Positions 1 through 10,970 of a stretch of DNA of 64,000 nt are shown here, one piece after another; position 1 is the first letter of the stretch; every line of letters begins with the position of its first letter. This DNA comes from Epiperipatus broadwayi. Taxonomy: Eukaryota > Onychophora > Udeonychophora > Euonychophora > Peripatidae. The DNA lies in the NCBI GenBank assembly GCA_028023455.1, contig JAQFVV010000003.1:830001-894000 (forward strand), in the 5' to 3' direction. Below the pieces are notes generated by a model. The model was not told the origin of the DNA. It was given only the letters and a program-made list of their open reading frames with translations, and made no database searches. The position numbers and the translations under genes were made by a program.

Positions 1-2683
1 GTTAAGGAATGCGCAAATCAAATATACGTGGATATCCAAATCAATTAAAAATAATTAAATAAGAACTTTGTAAATTATAGACTAATTCTAAAAAAATAAT
101 AACTTTTAAATAATATTTTTTTTCTTAAAAGAAATGAATCTGGATTCCATAAACTATTTTAATTATTATTTTATTTTTATGGTGGAACTGACTTTTACTT
201 TTATTTTTTTTTTAAAAAAAAGAACGTTTTCATTTATTCCATAAAAACTTTTAAAAAACACGTGATGTACCGGAAAAGGAAGTAATGTTTGGTGAAAATT
301 TGTGCCTAGGAAAAAGAACAATTATAGTGAAAAGAAGACACCGTTGGATTTTATGTAATATGTTTTATTTATTAACTAACATAAATATTTAATTAATTAT
401 TGATTTATTAAAGATAGGAAAGGTACATTTACATTTTTTAAAAAAAAAGCTAAATATTAATATAACATTTTATTGCATAAAGTTTATTTTATAATTATAC
501 AACACGTAATATTTTAAAGAATAATTGTTGAGTGTAAATGTGAAATTATTTTGTAAAACTGAAATCCTGGAGGACATCGTGTGACGGACTGTACATTAAA
601 GTATCATTTATGGTAAAAAATTATGTGATAATAATAATTTGATGTATTTACTATGTTTTCTTTAGATCAACCAAATGTTATATGATTGTTGAATGAATGT
701 ATTAATATTTAAATAATATACACGCATAAGATTAATAATAGCAGTTTTATTTTAATATGCATATTTTAAATTGATGATGTAAATTTAGTACAACATAATA
801 TGAGAACCTAGAAATAATTATATGATTCTTTCGTGAATAAATTTTAATGTTTCTGTTACAATATTAGGAATTAGATTTATTATTAGTGTAAGTTATTTAT
901 TTTTCTTTTCAAGTTAGTAAGAGGTATATAAAATCTATATTTTATTTTTTATTTTATTAGATAAGTTAAGTTAATTTTATGTAGAAATTTATATTTTGAT
1001 TGAAGGCTTAACGTATATAGATGATGAGGTATATGAGATTTTGGATAAATATTATTTTTTTTTAAAAATTGGTCATCTATTTTTCTGAAGTTAAATAAGG
1101 TTAAAATGACTTTTGTAGATAGAAGTTTATTAGGAAGGAATAAGAATAACAAGTAAAGAAAAGTAATGATTTAAATAGAAAAGAATCATAGAATTTTATT
1201 TGATATAATACTTTATGAAAATTTGAAATTGTTGAATAATTTAAAATATTATTTTAAAAGAACATATACGTATTGCATATTTTGATAAGACATGTAGTAT
1301 GACATTATATCGGAATGAAATAAATAGTTATAATCAATAATTGTTATTATATTACAAAGTTATATCAGTTTATACATTAATTGATCTTTGAGTAATATTA
1401 ATAGTAAATGTAATACATACTAGTACATTATAATCTAAATAGCAGTAAGACTTCAGTGAAGTAGCATTTTAATTATTAAAGTCTGTTTATTTACATATAT
1501 GCTACATGAATGATATTTCACATAAAACCTTTTCTTATATTAATTGATAACAAATGATGTTTATTAAAATTAAAGTCATAAACTTAATTAAATGTTATTG
1601 ATAGAACATTTAATAAATGTATAAATTATCTATTTATGATTATGGAAATAGTAACAGTGTAAAAATCTTGTATTATCATTTTTTCTTATTTTTGTTTTAT
1701 TTTCTTTAGTTCCATTTGTAAATGTAAATAGTGTAAATAAGTTATATGTTAAAGTTGATGTAAATAAATTTGTTAAGTTGTTTTAAAAGATGTGTCGAAT
1801 TCATTATTTTACACCACAGCATTTGACAACAGATAATTTGAATGTACATAATATTTGCACAATATGAATTTATTATTTTATTATTTTGAGAAAGAAACAC
1901 AATATTTTCTTAATATAATTTATAGAAATTGATTGACATTAACATATAATATTACAATGGTCATAAAGTAATTATAATGCACAATATAAGAGTATAATAT
2001 TATTTATTGCCACAGATTGTTAAATTATAAGATTTTGGTATATTTTAAAATTAAGATACTATATGGAAATGAAAGACATGTATATGATTTACTTATTTTC
2101 TTAATGATTAATGGTATAATCAAATAGATAAGATTAAGCTATACACTAAAGATTTTTATTGTTGGTTATTGTTATTAGAATAAGTTAGGTGTATTTAGGT
2201 TTGATATTAAATCCCTTATCATTCCTATCTACATGAATTATTATTACTTTAAGATAATTAGAAGAACCTGAGATCGTTTAATTATATTTCCTTAACAAAA
2301 GATTGAGATTTATTTATCTATTATTATTAAAGATAGTTCATTTATAAAAGTCATAAGAGTGCTGTAGAGTTAGTAATGAGATAATTAGAAGTAATAGTAT
2401 TCTTATGCCATTGAGACAGTGTCTTGGAAAGACATTGACTCAATGTAAGTCCAATTACCAATTGTAACTTCACTTCACAGTCTCATGATTTTAAGTAAAT
2501 ATTTATTTAATTAGTACATAATATTGAACTATATTAATTTTTGATAAGTTTGTAATAAATCTGATAAGTTATAATATTATAAAAATATATTAAAGATAGT
2601 TGTACATATTTTAGCTGAGCATAATGATTTAATTGAGCTAGTCTTATTTTAAATTATATCATATATCGAGAAGTGAGGGTACA
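1..2683 (+). repeat. 5' LTR of Ty3/gypsy element (partial, cut by window edge)
   Basis: This stretch repeats at 11409-14098 almost base for base, with the same orientation and order, and is followed directly by leader and gag. It is therefore the 5' long terminal repeat. The 3' copy begins at 9770, so about 1.64 kb of this LTR, including the U3 promoter, lies left of the window. Homology ends at a GGGTACA at 2677-2683, 17 nt before the primer binding site. Reading both copies I found about ten substitutions plus single-base length changes in A or T runs. Identical LTRs are made at integration, so this points to a recent insertion. The 5' target-site duplication cannot be checked here. Confidence 0.92.
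2409..2445 (+). other. Imperfect hairpin in the 5' LTR
   Basis: Arms of 17 nt beginning CATTGAG and ending CTCAATG pair with about three mismatches around a 3-nt loop. The structure is kept unchanged in the 3' LTR at 13824-13860. It lies in what should be transcribed R/U5 sequence, so it could fold in the element RNA. A function is inference only. Confidence 0.45.
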
Positions 2684-2700
2684 AACGGTAGTTAGGATTT

Positions 2701-2713
2701 TGGCGCCCAAACG
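2701..2713 (+). other. Primer binding site, tRNA-Lys type
   Basis: TGGCGCCCAAACG follows the LTR end by 17 nt. TGGCGCCC complements the 3' end of animal tRNA-Lys, and the next bases fit the Lys(CUU) type except for one extra A. Reverse transcription would prime here. The 17-nt gap is longer than the usual few bases; because the two LTR copies diverge completely after 2684, the LTR end itself is well placed. Confidence 0.8.
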
Positions 2714-3376
2714 TTTTAGGCTTAGATATTGAGTTAAGGAGTAGGATATACATAATTTCAGGGTTGGTATATGTTAGGGGAATAGAGTGATAGGTATAGA
2801 TTTGTTAGTAAAAATAGTGTATGGGTTAAAATGTATAATTTAGGAATTAATGATTAGTATATTTATTAAATATAAATAGTTTAGTATTTTTATAATAGTA
2901 GTTATAAGTGATTAGATGTTAATTATAAAATTAAAATAAAAATCTTATTAGTAAAGTTATTATATTTTCATGTGGTATCTATAATATGATTATTTAAAAA
3001 TTAAATACTAAGTTAATTTTAAATTAATAAGCAAATAAATATGTAAATGATGAAAATGTGGCAAATAATTATTTTGTAATATGACCATATCAATTCTTAA
3101 GATATTTTAAATGTATATTGAATATAATATATTATGTGCAAATTGTCTGTGGATCATAGGTGTGAAGATAATGACATGACACAATTTTGTTATTCGTAGT
3201 TATATAATTAGTTTATAATAAATAGTGTAGAGTTTTCAAAGATGATGTTTTGTGATTAATTGTAGAAGTGAATTGAGTGGAGATGGAAAGGTTGATAGGG
3301 AATTATTATTATTTTTTGAAATATTGATAATAAGTACTGCATACTAATAGAATTGAATTTTTAAAAAAATATAGAA
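2714..3376 (+). other. Untranslated leader between primer site and gag
   Basis: About 660 nt of AT-rich sequence without a long ORF lie between the primer site and the gag start. In this family the region holds the packaging signal, but I see no specific structure to point to. Several short upstream ATGs occur, so ribosomes would need to scan past them or initiate internally. Confidence 0.7.
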
Positions 3377-5770
3377 ATGGATAACTGGGATAAAGATTTA
3401 GAGGTTGAGATGTCTAATTTTATTGTTGAGGATAATAATTGTGAGGAGAGAAAAGAAGGGGAGAAATTAGTAGATTTTGAGACAGTATTAGAAAATACTC
3501 AAAATATGGATAGTGAAATAGAGGAGGAGGAAGAGATAATCTTTAAAACAGTAGAAAAAGAAGTAGTAAAAACTGAGAAAGATATAGAGAACTTCTCAAT
3601 GTTTGATTTTATGAAGCATTTTGAATTAATGAGTCAAGGTATTATTAATTCAGTGAAAGAGGAGAGTAATTCTTTTAAAGAAGAAATGAAAAAAGAGAGT
3701 AATAAAAATAGTCTTAGATTTGATGCTATTAAAGAAGAAATGAAAGAGGAGAGTAATAAAAATAGTCTTAGATTTGATGCTATTAAAGAAGAAATGAGAG
3801 ATTCTTTAAAAGAAGAAATGGAAAAGGAGAGTCATAAAAATAGTCTTAGATTTGATGCTATTAAAGAAGAAATGAAAGAGGAGAGTAATTATATTAAAGA
3901 AGAAATGAAAAAGGAGAGTCATAAAAATAGTATTAGATTTGATGCTATTAGTAAAGAAATGAAAGCGGAAAGTAATAAAATGAATATGAAGTTAGATTCT
4001 CTTAGAGAGGATATAATTGAGAATAATATAAAAGTAGAATCTCTTGAGGAAAATATTAGAGAAGTTAAAGAAAACTTAAGTAAAGATAAAGAAGAGATAA
4101 GATTTTGTATAGACAATATAAATAAAAAGGTTGAGGATAATTCTGAAATTGTAAAGAATTTTAAAAAAGATGTGGAAGATAAAATTAATAATCTGGATAT
4201 AAAGTTTAGTAAAAATGAAGAAGTAGTTGAATCTTTAAAGTTAGAAGTAATAAAAATTGATGATAAAAATCAGGAATTGTTGGAAAGAAAATTTTGTGAA
4301 TTTTCAGAGAGTACGATTAAAAATTTGAAAGATCAAATAGCAGAATCTATTGATCAATGTAGGATCAATAATAATGATTTAACTTTAAAAATTGATAGCT
4401 ATAAATTAAAGGTTGATAGTGAGATTTGTGAGGTTAAAGACCATGTTAATAATGTTAGTGAAGATATTAAAAGTGTTAGGAGTGCAATAGTTCAGACTAA
4501 AGAAGATATAAAAGATGAAATAGAGAAGGAACTAATTGAAAAATTTAAGGAACTAGATGTTAAAAGAATCGATGAACATAAATATCGATCAAAGGTAGGA
4601 GAGAATTTAAAACGTATGCAAAATGATATAAAAGAGCATGCAGGTATGTTGGAACTAAATAATGATAAGTATAAAGAAATCTTAGATAAGAATTTGGATG
4701 AATTTAGGAAGGAACAGAAAGGATATGTCAAGCAAGTGCTTGAACAAATGGATTTAGAGGGGAAATTTCAACAGATGTATGACCAAATAGAGACGAAAAA
4801 TGTAAATAATACAAAGACAGAAGTATTAAAAGGGAGAATAAGTGATAAGGCATATGATGATTATGTTAATTCATTAAGAATAGATAAAGTAGAATTGGCA
4901 AGGAAGGGTAATAGTAATCAGTCAGAAAATACTATTGTGAAAGAAATTGATAGTAGACCGAGTAGAGAAGTGGTTAATTGTGAAGGAAATGCTAATAATT
5001 CAATGGCTTTACGTTTTATGAAAGTCAAACCATTTAAAGGAGAGTATATGGAAAATCCCTCAGAATTTTTAAATAATTTGGACGAATTATTTTCCATATG
5101 TTCCTTGTCAGAAAAAGAAAAAGTGGCAGTGTGTAGCAATCATTTGTATGGAATTGCCAAAGATTGGTGGCAATCACTGTTTGAGAAACCAATAACTTAC
5201 GGCGACTTTAAGTGTTTTATTGTTGGAAGTTTTTGGAACTCTGATAAACAAGATTGCATCAGATACCAAATTACTCAAGAAAAATACCATATTAGTAAAG
5301 GCAGCTATACAAGCTTTTTCAGAAATCAAGCTGTTCGGTTGAAAACATTGACTGCTTGTCCATTATCAGAAGGACAGATTGTAAGAATTGTAAGGCATAA
5401 CTTACCTAAAAACGTTGAACAGTTGTTGATAGCTGCTGATCGTGGTTCAATAGAAGAAGTATCAGAGGTATTAGATGCTCTTGAAGTAGCTGAATTATCT
5501 ATGGACAATAGATTTAAAGTAAACAAAGATAGAAATAATTATCCGTTAGCAAATATTAATGTTAACACTGGTGTGAGACCTTCTACAGGGTATAAAAGGA
5601 GATTTGAGTATAGAGGTAGAGATAGGATGTCTCCACATTTAAAAAAATTTGTTAAATTTGATACATTTAGGGACAGAAGTGATGATCAAAATAATCAGCC
5701 TTCTACTAGTGGTGTGACCACAATTTTAAAAAGACCAGCTAATAAAGCCAGTAGTAAGAAATTAAACTAG
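3377..5770 (+). CDS. Gag structural protein of the retrotransposon
   Basis: The ORF is 797 codons, starting at an ATG in AAATGG context and ending in TAG. Residues about 1-80 are acidic. Residues about 85-440 are a long Lys/Glu-rich predicted coiled coil that includes near-repeats of NSLRFDAIKEEM. A capsid-like retrotransposon Gag domain follows at about 545-700, with the motifs FKGEYMENPSEFL and GIAKDWWQSLF. The C-terminus is Arg/Lys-rich, ending near residue 797. No CCHC zinc knuckle is visible, so RNA binding is probably done by the basic tail. The protein would form the cytoplasmic particle that holds the RNA and Pol. It is much longer than a typical Ty3-type Gag, mostly because of the coiled coil. 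The reading frame is unbroken, in keeping with a young copy. Confidence 0.9.
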   Translation: MDNWDKDLEVEMSNFIVEDNNCEERKEGEKLVDFETVLENTQNMDSEIEEEEEIIFKTVEKEVVKTEKDIENFSMFDFMKHFELMSQGIINSVKEESNSFKEEMKKESNKNSLRFDAIKEEMKEESNKNSLRFDAIKEEMRDSLKEEMEKESHKNSLRFDAIKEEMKEESNYIKEEMKKESHKNSIRFDAISKEMKAESNKMNMKLDSLREDIIENNIKVESLEENIREVKENLSKDKEEIRFCIDNINKKVEDNSEIVKNFKKDVEDKINNLDIKFSKNEEVVESLKLEVIKIDDKNQELLERKFCEFSESTIKNLKDQIAESIDQCRINNNDLTLKIDSYKLKVDSEICEVKDHVNNVSEDIKSVRSAIVQTKEDIKDEIEKELIEKFKELDVKRIDEHKYRSKVGENLKRMQNDIKEHAGMLELNNDKYKEILDKNLDEFRKEQKGYVKQVLEQMDLEGKFQQMYDQIETKNVNNTKTEVLKGRISDKAYDDYVNSLRIDKVELARKGNSNQSENTIVKEIDSRPSREVVNCEGNANNSMALRFMKVKPFKGEYMENPSEFLNNLDELFSICSLSEKEKVAVCSNHLYGIAKDWWQSLFEKPITYGDFKCFIVGSFWNSDKQDCIRYQITQEKYHISKGSYTSFFRNQAVRLKTLTACPLSEGQIVRIVRHNLPKNVEQLLIAADRGSIEEVSEVLDALEVAELSMDNRFKVNKDRNNYPLANINVNTGVRPSTGYKRRFEYRGRDRMSPHLKKFVKFDTFRDRSDDQNNQPSTSGVTTILKRPANKASSKKLN
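3670..3975 (+). repeat. In-frame tandem repeats in gag coiled coil
   Basis: Four near-copies of a segment encoding N-S-L/I-R-F-D-A-I-K-E-E-M are separated by variable E/K/S-rich spacers (nucleotide periods of about 54-90). All are multiples of three, so the frame is kept. They look like recent internal duplications that lengthen the coiled coil and would be expected to vary in number between copies of the element. Confidence 0.8.
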
Positions 5771-5781
5771 AAAGGTCTTTG
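5758..5781 (+). promoter_or_regulatory. gag-pol junction, -1 frame change
   Basis: Gag ends at the TAG at 5768-5770. The pol frame lies at -1 relative to gag and is open from 5758, after stops at 5752 and 5755. The overlap is only about 13 nt (codons AAG AAA TTA AAC TAG). A perfect X-XXY-YYZ slippery heptamer is absent; A-TTA-AAC is the nearest and is a poor match. The first in-frame pol ATG is at 5821, 51 nt after the gag stop, so termination and re-initiation is an alternative. Which mechanism is used is not decided by the sequence. Confidence 0.55.
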
Positions 5782-8700
5782 TATGTTAGTTCCTCTTTGC
5801 AAGGACCCGGTGCTAACAAAATGGGGAACGATCAGATGTGGATGCTTAATACTTTAGATCTTGATATTGATTATTTAGAGCCCTTTACTATAGGCGAACC
5901 ACCTATAACTTATCAATGTCCTATTGTAATTTTATACATAAACAATATCAGAATTGAAGCATTAATTGACTCTGGAAGTCAAGCTTCCATATTATCAGAG
6001 TCAACGTATCAAAATCTGGTGAGTGTAGAAAGGGATATACCTTCATTGCCAGTAAAACAGATCCAAGTAACTTTAGCAAATGGAAAGAGGACAAAGTTAT
6101 CAAATAAACAAGTCTGGATTACCTTCAAAATAAATAATACAGAGTATGGGCATGTTTTTCTTATTATGCCTGGATTAATACATGAAGCCATAATAGGAGC
6201 TGACTTCATGATTTTAAATAAATGTCAGATTGATTTTTGTAATAAAATTTTTATTTGTAAAGAAGAAAGGCTTAATTTTGAATATGGTATGCATAACCTT
6301 TCTAGTCAATTATTATGCATCCAGAACACATTAATTGATGCCAGCATAAAGGCCAAAATTGAACATGTTTATGCAATCAATTCTAAATTGGGTGAAAATT
6401 TATATCAATTAATGTATGATTTTAAAAATATCTTTTCTAAAATCCCTGGTATAATAAAGGGATATACCCATAGAATAAAATTGAAGAGTAATGATCCTTT
6501 CCATCAAAAGATGTACCCAATTCCTTACCAATATAAGGATGAGGTACAGAGTCAAATTGACAAAATGCTAGAGTGGAATATAATTAAAAAATGCCCTTCT
6601 CCTTACGTAAACCCATTGGTTATTGTGAAGAAGAAGGATGGCAGTATTAGAGTATGTTTAGATGCTCGTATGCTAAATAATGTAACTATACCAGAGCGTG
6701 ACATTCCTCCACCTGTACATGAGCTCTTAACTAAATTTCACAAGAGGTCAATTTTCTCTACATTTGATCTGACAGCTAGTTATTGGCAAATACCACTGCA
6801 TGAGAGTGATCAGCAGTATACAGCATTTCGATTTCAAGGCCAGTCGTATGTTTTCAGACGGATGCCTTTTGGTCTCATTAATAGTGGTGCTGGCTTGATC
6901 AGATGTTTAGACATGATTTTTTCGAAACAATTAAAGGAAAAAATCATCATGTATGTGGATGATATAGTTATTGCTTCTGATAGTTTACATGAGCATCTCC
7001 AACATTTAAAATTATTTTTTACAGAATGTCAAATACAAAATGTCAAAATTAATATGGAAAAATGTTCAATAGCAGCTAGAGAAATTACTTTTCTAGGTCA
7101 TTTAATAAATGAGCATGGAATCCAGCCCCATCCTGAAAAGATTGCAGCTATTCAACGTTTTCCCATTCCAAAAACAGTAAAGCAATTAAAATCATTTTTT
7201 GGATTATGTAACTATTATAATAGATTCTATAAAAATTTCGCTGAAGATACAATAAATTTGTCTCGGTTATTAAAGAAAACTGAAAAATGGAAGTGGACTG
7301 CTGAACATGATAATGAATTTAGTATAATTAAAAGTAAATTTTTAAAACACGTGATTTTAATGTATCCTGACTTTAATAAAACATTCTATGTGCAGACAGA
7401 TAGTAGTTACTATGGTCTGGGAGTAGTGTTATATCAGCTCGATGAGGATCAGGTACCTCATGTATTGTACTTCTTAAGCCGACATTTAAGAGGTGCTGAG
7501 TTGAATTACACTATTACTGAAAAGGAGACCCTAGCTGTTGTCTGGGCTTTTCAGAAATTACGTCAATTTTTATTAGGTTCAGAGGTAATTGTGTTGACCG
7601 ACCATAGAAGCTTGGAGTTTTTAAATAAGAGCTACCTCAGTAATGAAAGACTTGTTAGGTGGAGCTTGTATCTCCAGCAATTCAACTATAGAGTTCTCTA
7701 TATTGAAGGGAGACAGAATATCCCTGCTGATATTCTTAGCCGCCACCCTATTTGTCTGATGTCCCAACATCCTAATGCTCAAAATATAATTATTAGTAGT
7801 GTGGATGTAATCAGGGATGAATCTATAGTGGATGATTATAATAATCTCACTATGATTCAAGGTCAGGATCAGAAATTAAATAGAATCATGACTATCCTAA
7901 ATAATCATGATAATGTAAATAGTAAAAGTAAATATATAAAAAGGATTTTTAGCAAGTATAAGATGTACCAGAATTTACTTATGTATAATTTAAAGTCAAA
8001 TCAGGGGGAATCATGGAGGATAGTTGTACCTAACTCTATGATTGATAAATTGATAATGTATGTACATTGTAGTTATGGTCACTATGGTGCACCAAAGATT
8101 ATGTATGTTTTAAAATCTATTTTTTATTGGGATGGAATGTATAAACGTGTCATAAGGAAAATTAAAACATGTTCTACTTGCTTAAAGTCTAAATATTGTA
8201 ATAAATCGTATGTAGGTGTTATGCAGCCTATTATTCCAGATCGAGCTAATGAATTATTAGCAATTGATTTTTACGGGCCTCTCCCACCATTTAAACAACA
8301 GAAATTTATTTTGGTAGCCTATGATGTTTTTAGCAAATTTGTATCAGCGTATCCTGTGCCTAAAACTAGTGCACATTTTGTAATAAAATGCATGCTTAAT
8401 TATCAATTTCCATTAGTAGGAAAACCAAAAATCATACTTACAGATCATGCTACAGCTTTTATATCGGGTAGGTGGAATGAGTGGATTCAAGATCAAAACC
8501 TCAAACATGTTATGAGCTCCATAAGAAACCCTCAGTCTAATCCATGCGAACGTGTTATGCGGGAGCTTAGTCGATTATTTAGGGTGTATGTAGCTGATAA
8601 TCATAAGAAATGGGTTCATAAACTCCGAGAGGTTATTAACTATATTAATAGTACGTATAATGAATCCACTGGTTTCACTCCTATTCGTTTACATTATGGT

Positions 8701-9051
8701 AGACATGAGCCATTATTGATTAAAACGCCTATACCAATTGTAAGAGAACAAATTAATAGGGATGAAGATAATAATCAAGCTAAAGTAAAGCTTCATATTA
8801 TGGGTGCAAAAAGAGTAAAGAAATCCCATAATAAACCACATCCATTTAAAATTAATGATTTAGTTCTAGTTAGAACACCCCATGTTAGCAACCTTCAAAG
8901 AAATCAGTTCAAAAAATTTCTTAGTCTATATGAGGGTCCATATAGAATATCTTGCAAAGTAGGTGAAAATGCATTTATGTTAACCACACCAGATGGTGAG
9001 AAAGGAACTTATAATGCAAGAAGTTTAATTCCATATCCTTCTGAAGTGTGA
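5758..9051 (+). CDS. Pol polyprotein: protease, reverse transcriptase, RNase H, integrase
   Basis: Residue numbers count from 5779; the frame is open from 5758 and the first ATG is at 5821. Order of domains: aspartic protease with DSG at about 64-66 and IIGADF at about 138-143; reverse transcriptase about 230-450 with FDLTASYWQIPL and the catalytic YVDD at 392-395; RNase H about 535-655 with the acidic residues of TDSS, EKETLA, TDHRSL and ADILSR; integrase with an HHCC zinc finger (H763, H768, C798, C801), a D,D,E core (D830, D889, E924, about 34-35 residues between the last two) and a GPY/F module (YEGPY at 1051). The order protease-RT-RNase H-integrase is Ty3/gypsy (Metaviridae). I see no chromodomain. 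The frame has no stop and no catalytic residue is missing, so the copy could be active. No env-like ORF follows. Confidence 0.95.
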   Translation, partial: EIKLERSLYVSSSLQGPGANKMGNDQMWMLNTLDLDIDYLEPFTIGEPPITYQCPIVILYINNIRIEALIDSGSQASILSESTYQNLVSVERDIPSLPVKQIQVTLANGKRTKLSNKQVWITFKINNTEYGHVFLIMPGLIHEAIIGADFMILNKCQIDFCNKIFICKEERLNFEYGMHNLSSQLLCIQNTLIDASIKAKIEHVYAINSKLGENLYQLMYDFKNIFSKIPGIIKGYTHRIKLKSNDPFHQKMYPIPYQYKDEVQSQIDKMLEWNIIKKCPSPYVNPLVIVKKKDGSIRVCLDARMLNNVTIPERDIPPPVHELLTKFHKRSIFSTFDLTASYWQIPLHESDQQYTAFRFQGQSYVFRRMPFGLINSGAGLIRCLDMIFSKQLKEKIIMYVDDIVIASDSLHEHLQHLKLFFTECQIQNVKINMEKCSIAAREITFLGHLINEHGIQPHPEKIAAIQRFPIPKTVKQLKSFFGLCNYYNRFYKNFAEDTINLSRLLKKTEKWKWTAEHDNEFSIIKSKFLKHVILMYPDFNKTFYVQTDSSYYGLGVVLYQLDEDQVPHVLYFLSRHLRGAELNYTITEKETLAVVWAFQKLRQFLLGSEVIVLTDHRSLEFLNKSYLSNERLVRWSLYLQQFNYRVLYIEGRQNIPADILSRHPICLMSQHPNAQNIIISSVDVIRDESIVDDYNNLTMIQGQDQKLNRIMTILNNHDNVNSKSKYIKRIFSKYKMYQNLLMYNLKSNQGESWRIVVPNSMIDKLIMYVHCSYGHYGAPKIMYVLKSIFYWDGMYKRVIRKIKTCSTCLKSKYCNKSYVGVMQPIIPDRANELLAIDFYGPLPPFKQQKFILVAYDVFSKFVSAYPVPKTSAHFVIKCMLNYQFPLVGKPKIILTDHATAFISGRWNEWIQDQNLKHVMSSIRNPQSNPCERVMRELSRLFRVYVADNHKKWVHKLREVINYINSTYNESTGFTPIRLHYGRHEPLLIKTPIPIVREQINRDEDNNQAKVKLHIMGAKRVKKSHNKPHPFKINDLVLVRTPHVSNLQRNQFKKFLSLYEGPYRISCKVGENAFMLTTPDGEKGTYNARSLIPYPSEV

Positions 9052-9755
9052 ATTACAATTTTCAAAGGATGTATTGTGGGTGAAGTTTTTGGTATGATGT
9101 TCAGATATTTTATTTTTATATAATAAAATAATTTATTATCAAGTCAGTAAATGTTAATTTAGGGAGAAATGAATAATATGATAAGAGTGAGTAGATCTTA
9201 TAAAAGATCAATTTATGAAAAGAGTTATGGATGAATTTAAGAGTTTTCATAAATATTGTAGTAGTAGTCATAAAATTAATAAATCTTCAGGGATAAAGTT
9301 AATCTCTTTAGATTAAAAATGTCTAGATTTAATAGATAATGATTCATTTAAAATTGCTAATGAAACTAGCAACAAGTGTAAAAGTAAAATACAAAGTGTG
9401 ATTTAAAAGATAGTGTTAACTATAGAAATATGTATTTATAGTTTAGTTTGTGTACAAGATGTTATTTAAAGGAATTTAAACATATGATATTTCATAGTAA
9501 GATTAGGGAAATAAAAATGACCTAATTAAAGATATAAATAAAAGAAAAGTGAGACTTAATTTTATAAAGTAAAAGAAAGTCATGATGATTTTATTTAAAA
9601 GTGTTTTCTGGTTGAGATTTTAATGTGAAGTTCCAGTGCTTTATAAAATTTCATGTTAAAGTGATTGATTATGATATTTAATGATATGAAAAATGAAGAT
9701 GTTAATTGTAGATTAATGAAGATGAAGGTAGATGGTTAATTTAAAATTTTTATCC
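9052..9755 (+). other. Region between pol and the polypurine tract
   Basis: About 700 nt of AT-rich sequence with many stops in all + frames. No envelope gene is present. The element is therefore a retrotransposon without an env ORF. Confidence 0.75.
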
Positions 9756-9767
9756 GAAGGAGGAGGA
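9756..9767 (+). other. Polypurine tract
   Basis: GAAGGAGGAGGA is the clearest purine run after pol. It is followed within 2 nt by TGTGCCC, which makes a good LTR start (TG...CA with the GTACA end at 14098). It would prime plus-strand DNA synthesis. A second purine run at 10761-10770 lies just after a TATA box and is less likely to be the tract. Confidence 0.7.
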
Positions 9768-10710
9768 TATGTGCCCTTTTGTATGGGTCTCCATAAATTG
9801 TTGTATCAATCTATTTAAAAAATTTTAAATTTAAGATATATTTAGCTATATGATGTTAATTTTATTTATGATAATCTTTTAAAAAAGTGTAATTAAAGTA
9901 ATTCATGAGTATTTGATATGTGAAAATTGTGCTGATGTTTGAGAGAGACGTTTCAATGGGAATGATAATGGTATATGGTTGGGAAAACTGGCCATAAGCA
10001 ATACTGCATTAATAAATTTAATAAATAAATGTTTAAAGTTAAAGTTTTAAAAAGACAAGTTAAAATTAAATGCATATATTTATTGTTGATAAAGATTAAT
10101 ATTTAATAAATGAATATAAATATTTTAATTATTAGTAGTACATGATAGAAGATTAATATTTGATTTTAATAATATCGAATTATTATTTTAAAAATTGTTA
10201 TAAGATATTATTTATTTTAAAAATATTTATTTTTAAAAAATGAATTGTTAGTTTATTTTTAGATTATTACAAGCGTTTGTAGCTCTGTTGTAAAACAGAT
10301 GTTAGTTAGACACATACACACATGCTTGGGAGTTTTTTTTAGTAAAGTTGCAAAGCTATTTTAAAAATTCTGTTATAAAATTTATAAATATTATATTGGC
10401 TATCATGAGATAAAAGTAAAAATAATTAATGTGAAATATTAAATCTGATTTTTAAAATACTGCTTTAAAACATAACGAATAAAAATAGACTTAATTTGTT
10501 TATAAAAATAATCTTATAAAAGTTAAAAGTGAAATAAAGTAAGAAAGTATATTTTAAAAAAATGTTTAATGGATTTAAATAAATGATAAAGATTAATTTA
10601 AGAATTTAATAATGTGATAAATAATAAATATTAAATAAGTCATTATTTATTTTTAATTCTGTCTTGTTGGTAAAATATGTAAATAAGCTAGCAAGTTGAT
10701 TGTTTAATTC

Positions 10711-10770
10711 ACCAATCAAATGGGAAGTTTCTTCCGGTATAAAACCAAGGTTCAATTGTTCGGAGGGGGA
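10711..10770 (+). promoter_or_regulatory. LTR core promoter: CCAAT and TATA boxes
   Basis: ACCAATCA (10711-10718) is followed by TATAAAA (10738-10744, in GGTATAAAACC) in a locally GC-richer stretch. Transcription would be expected to start about 25-30 nt downstream, near 10768, next to GGAGGGGGA. This would divide the LTR into a U3 of about 1 kb and an R plus U5 of about 3.3 kb. The promoter that drives this copy is the matching one in the 5' LTR, outside the window. Confidence 0.55.
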
Positions 10771-10970
10771 TAGTGATTGAAATTTCTAAAAGTAAAGTGT
10801 GCTATTAGAAATAGCTAAGTAATTATAGACGCTCTCAAAATCGTTTTTAAAATTATAAGAGAGTAGTTTTTTAAAATAATTTATAAAAGTTTACCGACAA
10901 ATATGCAGTGTTAATTTTAATTATAATTTCCTATCGTCTCGATCGAAGCTCAATTTACTATCAAATAGTC

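Noticed and set aside
10761-10770. GGAGGGGGA as the polypurine tract, giving a 3.3-kb LTR
   Set aside because: It directly follows a TATA box, does not give TG...CA ends as well as 9756-9770, and would leave 1.7 kb of non-coding sequence after pol.
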